Made by a program: the position numbers and the translations under genes. From assembly GCA_022824365.1 (NCBI GenBank), contig JAJEAA010000002.1:62001-126000 (forward strand): a stretch of 64,000 nucleotides of DNA, written 5' to 3'. Positions within the stretch are counted from its first letter, which is position 1. Each line of letters starts with the position of its first letter. This document shows, in pieces, positions 62,835 through 64,000 of this stretch. This stretch comes from Anaerolineae bacterium (GTDB lineage Bacteria > Chloroflexota > Anaerolineae > Aggregatilineales > Phototrophicaceae). The notes under the pieces are model-generated. The model searched no databases. It was not told the DNA's origin and saw only the letters and a list, made by a program, of their open reading frames with translations.

Positions 62835-63341
62835 CCTGAGTCTAATCCGAAGAAAGTAGCGTGCTGGTCCCCGTCCTCCTGCCGCCAGTCACCGAAGCGC
62901 CCATACCCTCACCGAACGGCGCATCTGCTCCCTCGAGCGCTCCTTTGTATCCCTCAGTGCCCGGCGAAGGAATCTCTGTCAGGTTCGACAACTACGCAAA
63001 AGCCTTATCGTCTCCATGAGCGCGGGACTCCGCTCAAAGAACGCTCGACTACACGCTGATGGCGCCAAGCGCAGAAGTTTATTCTGGGTTTTGGAGCGGC
63101 TCTGCTTTTCACTGCGATGGACAGGCGCTCGGAGATCTTGCGCACCATCATTCGCCTTTCCCCGTATGATTCCGTCAATCGTCGCCAGCCTGCCCTGGCG
63201 CTTCATGCTGACGGGTCCGCGGCGCTCGGAGCTGGTGGAGGCTACTGGTCGAATGTGGATGTGGAAGCGAGCGGTCTCTATCCGAAAGCCGTGAAAAGCG
63301 ATTGGCCGGCAAGACCTCTCGTATCAACCGGGCGTACGGAT
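62835..63341. other. intergenic region, no supportable gene
   Basis: 507 bases between the FemAB-like gene and the SDR. Several open frames cross it on both strands (longest about 90 codons), but none has a ribosome-binding site or resembles a known protein. Direct repetition of GCGCTCGGAG (63126 and 63223 areas) is visible. It may contain decayed coding sequence. Confidence 0.4.
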
Positions 63342-64000
63342 TCATCTCAAAGGGTAGACCGTCTCCGGAGAATTGCTCCAACTTTGCAGCGTTTGTCCGC
63401 CATCAATCAACAGGGAGGCGCCGGTGATATGGCTCGCATCGCCGGATGCGAGAAAAGCGACCGTAGCCGCAACATCCTCCGGCTGGCCGACCCGCCGCAG
63501 CGGAATCCTCTCGGCAAAGCGGGTAAAGAACTTTTCCCAGGCGGCCGGGTCGTCCTCCGCCTGACGAAAACTCAGCGGCGTCTCGATGATACCGGGGCAG
63601 ACGGCGTTCACACGGATGTGATATCGCGCCAGCTCCAGCGCCAAGTTTCGCGCCAGCGCCTTGACAGCTTCCTTGCTCGTCATATAGGGTCCGGAGCCCA
63701 GAATGGTGTCCCAGCCACCAGTAGAAGAGCCCATCAAAACGATGGAGCCGCCGCCTGCATCAATCAAGGCGGGCGTTGCCGCCTTGCATGTGAGCACCAT
63801 GCCGCGCAAGTTCACATCCATTACGCGATCCCATTCTTCAATCGGCAGGTCGACGAACTCGACTTTCTCACCGCCGATGCCGGCATTGACGAAGACCACA
63901 TCCAGCTTGCCAAAATTGTCTTGAGCCGCTTGTACCATCGCTTCACAGTCTTCGGAACGCGTCACATCGGCTCGGACAGCGATGGCGTCTGAGTCGATTT
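63342..64000 (-). CDS. short-chain dehydrogenase/reductase, 5' end outside the window
   Basis: At least 219 residues of a classical SDR; the frame stays open to the window edge, so the N-terminal cofactor motif TGxxxGIG is not seen. Visible are NAGIG, the catalytic Ser-Tyr-Lys set (GSSTGGWDTILGSGPYMTSKE), the NAVCPGIIETPL motif and the C-terminal ASHITGASLLIDGGQ. These are typical of glucose/3-oxoacyl-type reductases; the substrate is unknown. The apparent Met at 63965 is an internal GTG valine. Confidence 0.88.
   Translation of the reverse strand, partial: IDSDAIAVRADVTRSEDCEAMVQAAQDNFGKLDVVFVNAGIGGEKVEFVDLPIEEWDRVMDVNLRGMVLTCKAATPALIDAGGGSIVLMGSSTGGWDTILGSGPYMTSKEAVKALARNLALELARYHIRVNAVCPGIIETPLSFRQAEDDPAAWEKFFTRFAERIPLRRVGQPEDVAATVAFLASGDASHITGASLLIDGGQTLQSWSNSPETVYPLR

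Noticed and set aside
63117-63341. Frame with GAGGGYWSNVDVEAS, reminiscent of the C-terminus of chorismate-binding enzymes
   Set aside because: The match is a few residues long, lacks the conserved Asp-Pro-Glu context and overlaps the end of the SDR gene on the other strand.
1-64000. tRNA genes, CRISPR arrays, insertion sequences, phage or toxin-antitoxin genes
   Set aside because: I looked for T-arm consensus, regularly spaced repeats, transposase or integrase motifs and small paired genes, and saw none that hold up. A tRNAscan-type search would be more sensitive than reading.

Overview
The window is a GC-rich stretch of bacterial chromosome made almost entirely of housekeeping genes. There are no insertion sequences, prophage genes, CRISPR arrays or tRNA/rRNA genes that I can see. 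The best guess for the host is a Chloroflexota member of the Anaerolineae type. This is inference from gene content: a membrane-arm complex I cluster with two NuoM genes, a MurE with a non-classical amino-acid-recognition motif, a four-repeat S1 pair and a menaquinone-type UbiE. No marker gene proves it.

Layout. 0.5-4.1 kb (+): biotin-dependent acyl-CoA carboxylase operon (carboxyltransferase, biotin carboxylase, biotin carrier). 4.2-8.0 kb (+): two overlapping GT-C membrane glycosyltransferases. 8.0-17.5 kb: CHAD protein, SDR, YbaK-type editing protein, PfkA, DnaE, Fpg and an MBL-fold hydrolase. 17.5-22.8 kb (-): SecA, a VTT/DedA membrane protein, PRPP synthetase and thioredoxin. 23.1-30.5 kb (+): small membrane protein, then hrcA-grpE-dnaK, a 627-bp repeat-bearing gap, then dnaJ-prmA-ubiE. 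30.7-34.2 kb (-): infA, rpsU and two tandem ribosomal-S1 paralogues. 34.5-40.1 kb (-): phosphoribosyltransferase, two methyltransferases, a coupled 59-residue protein, pnp and rpsO. 40.2-42.3 kb (-): a large protein with two NYN nuclease domains and its own operator-like upstream region. 42.7-48.9 kb (-): proS, a MazG-like protein, a polyprenyl-phosphate sugar transferase, a GT2 glycosyltransferase, a decayed GT-C gene start and murE. 49.0-51.7 kb (-): ATP synthase Fo genes only. 51.8-61.4 kb (-): complex I membrane-arm genes only. 61.8-64 kb: a FemAB-like protein (+) and the 3' part of an SDR (-).

The bioenergetic block is the most unusual part. Eight complex I genes (nuoA, H, J, K, L, M, M, N) are transcribed from one good promoter without any hydrophilic-arm gene. 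They are followed by atpZ-atpB-atpE-atpFH, which ends at a clear terminator without any F1 gene. The a subunit carries an insertion of about 175 residues rich in His and acidic residues. The b subunit is fused to only the C-terminal half of delta. One of the two NuoM copies has Leu where the central TM7 lysine of the proton path normally sits. Other points of note are the double-NYN protein, a 21-bp tandem repeat upstream of dnaJ, a 9-bp-stem intergenic hairpin present twice, and leader hairpins at the S15 and S1 genes.

All calls rest on reading the translated sequences and comparing them with remembered family motifs. No database search was run.
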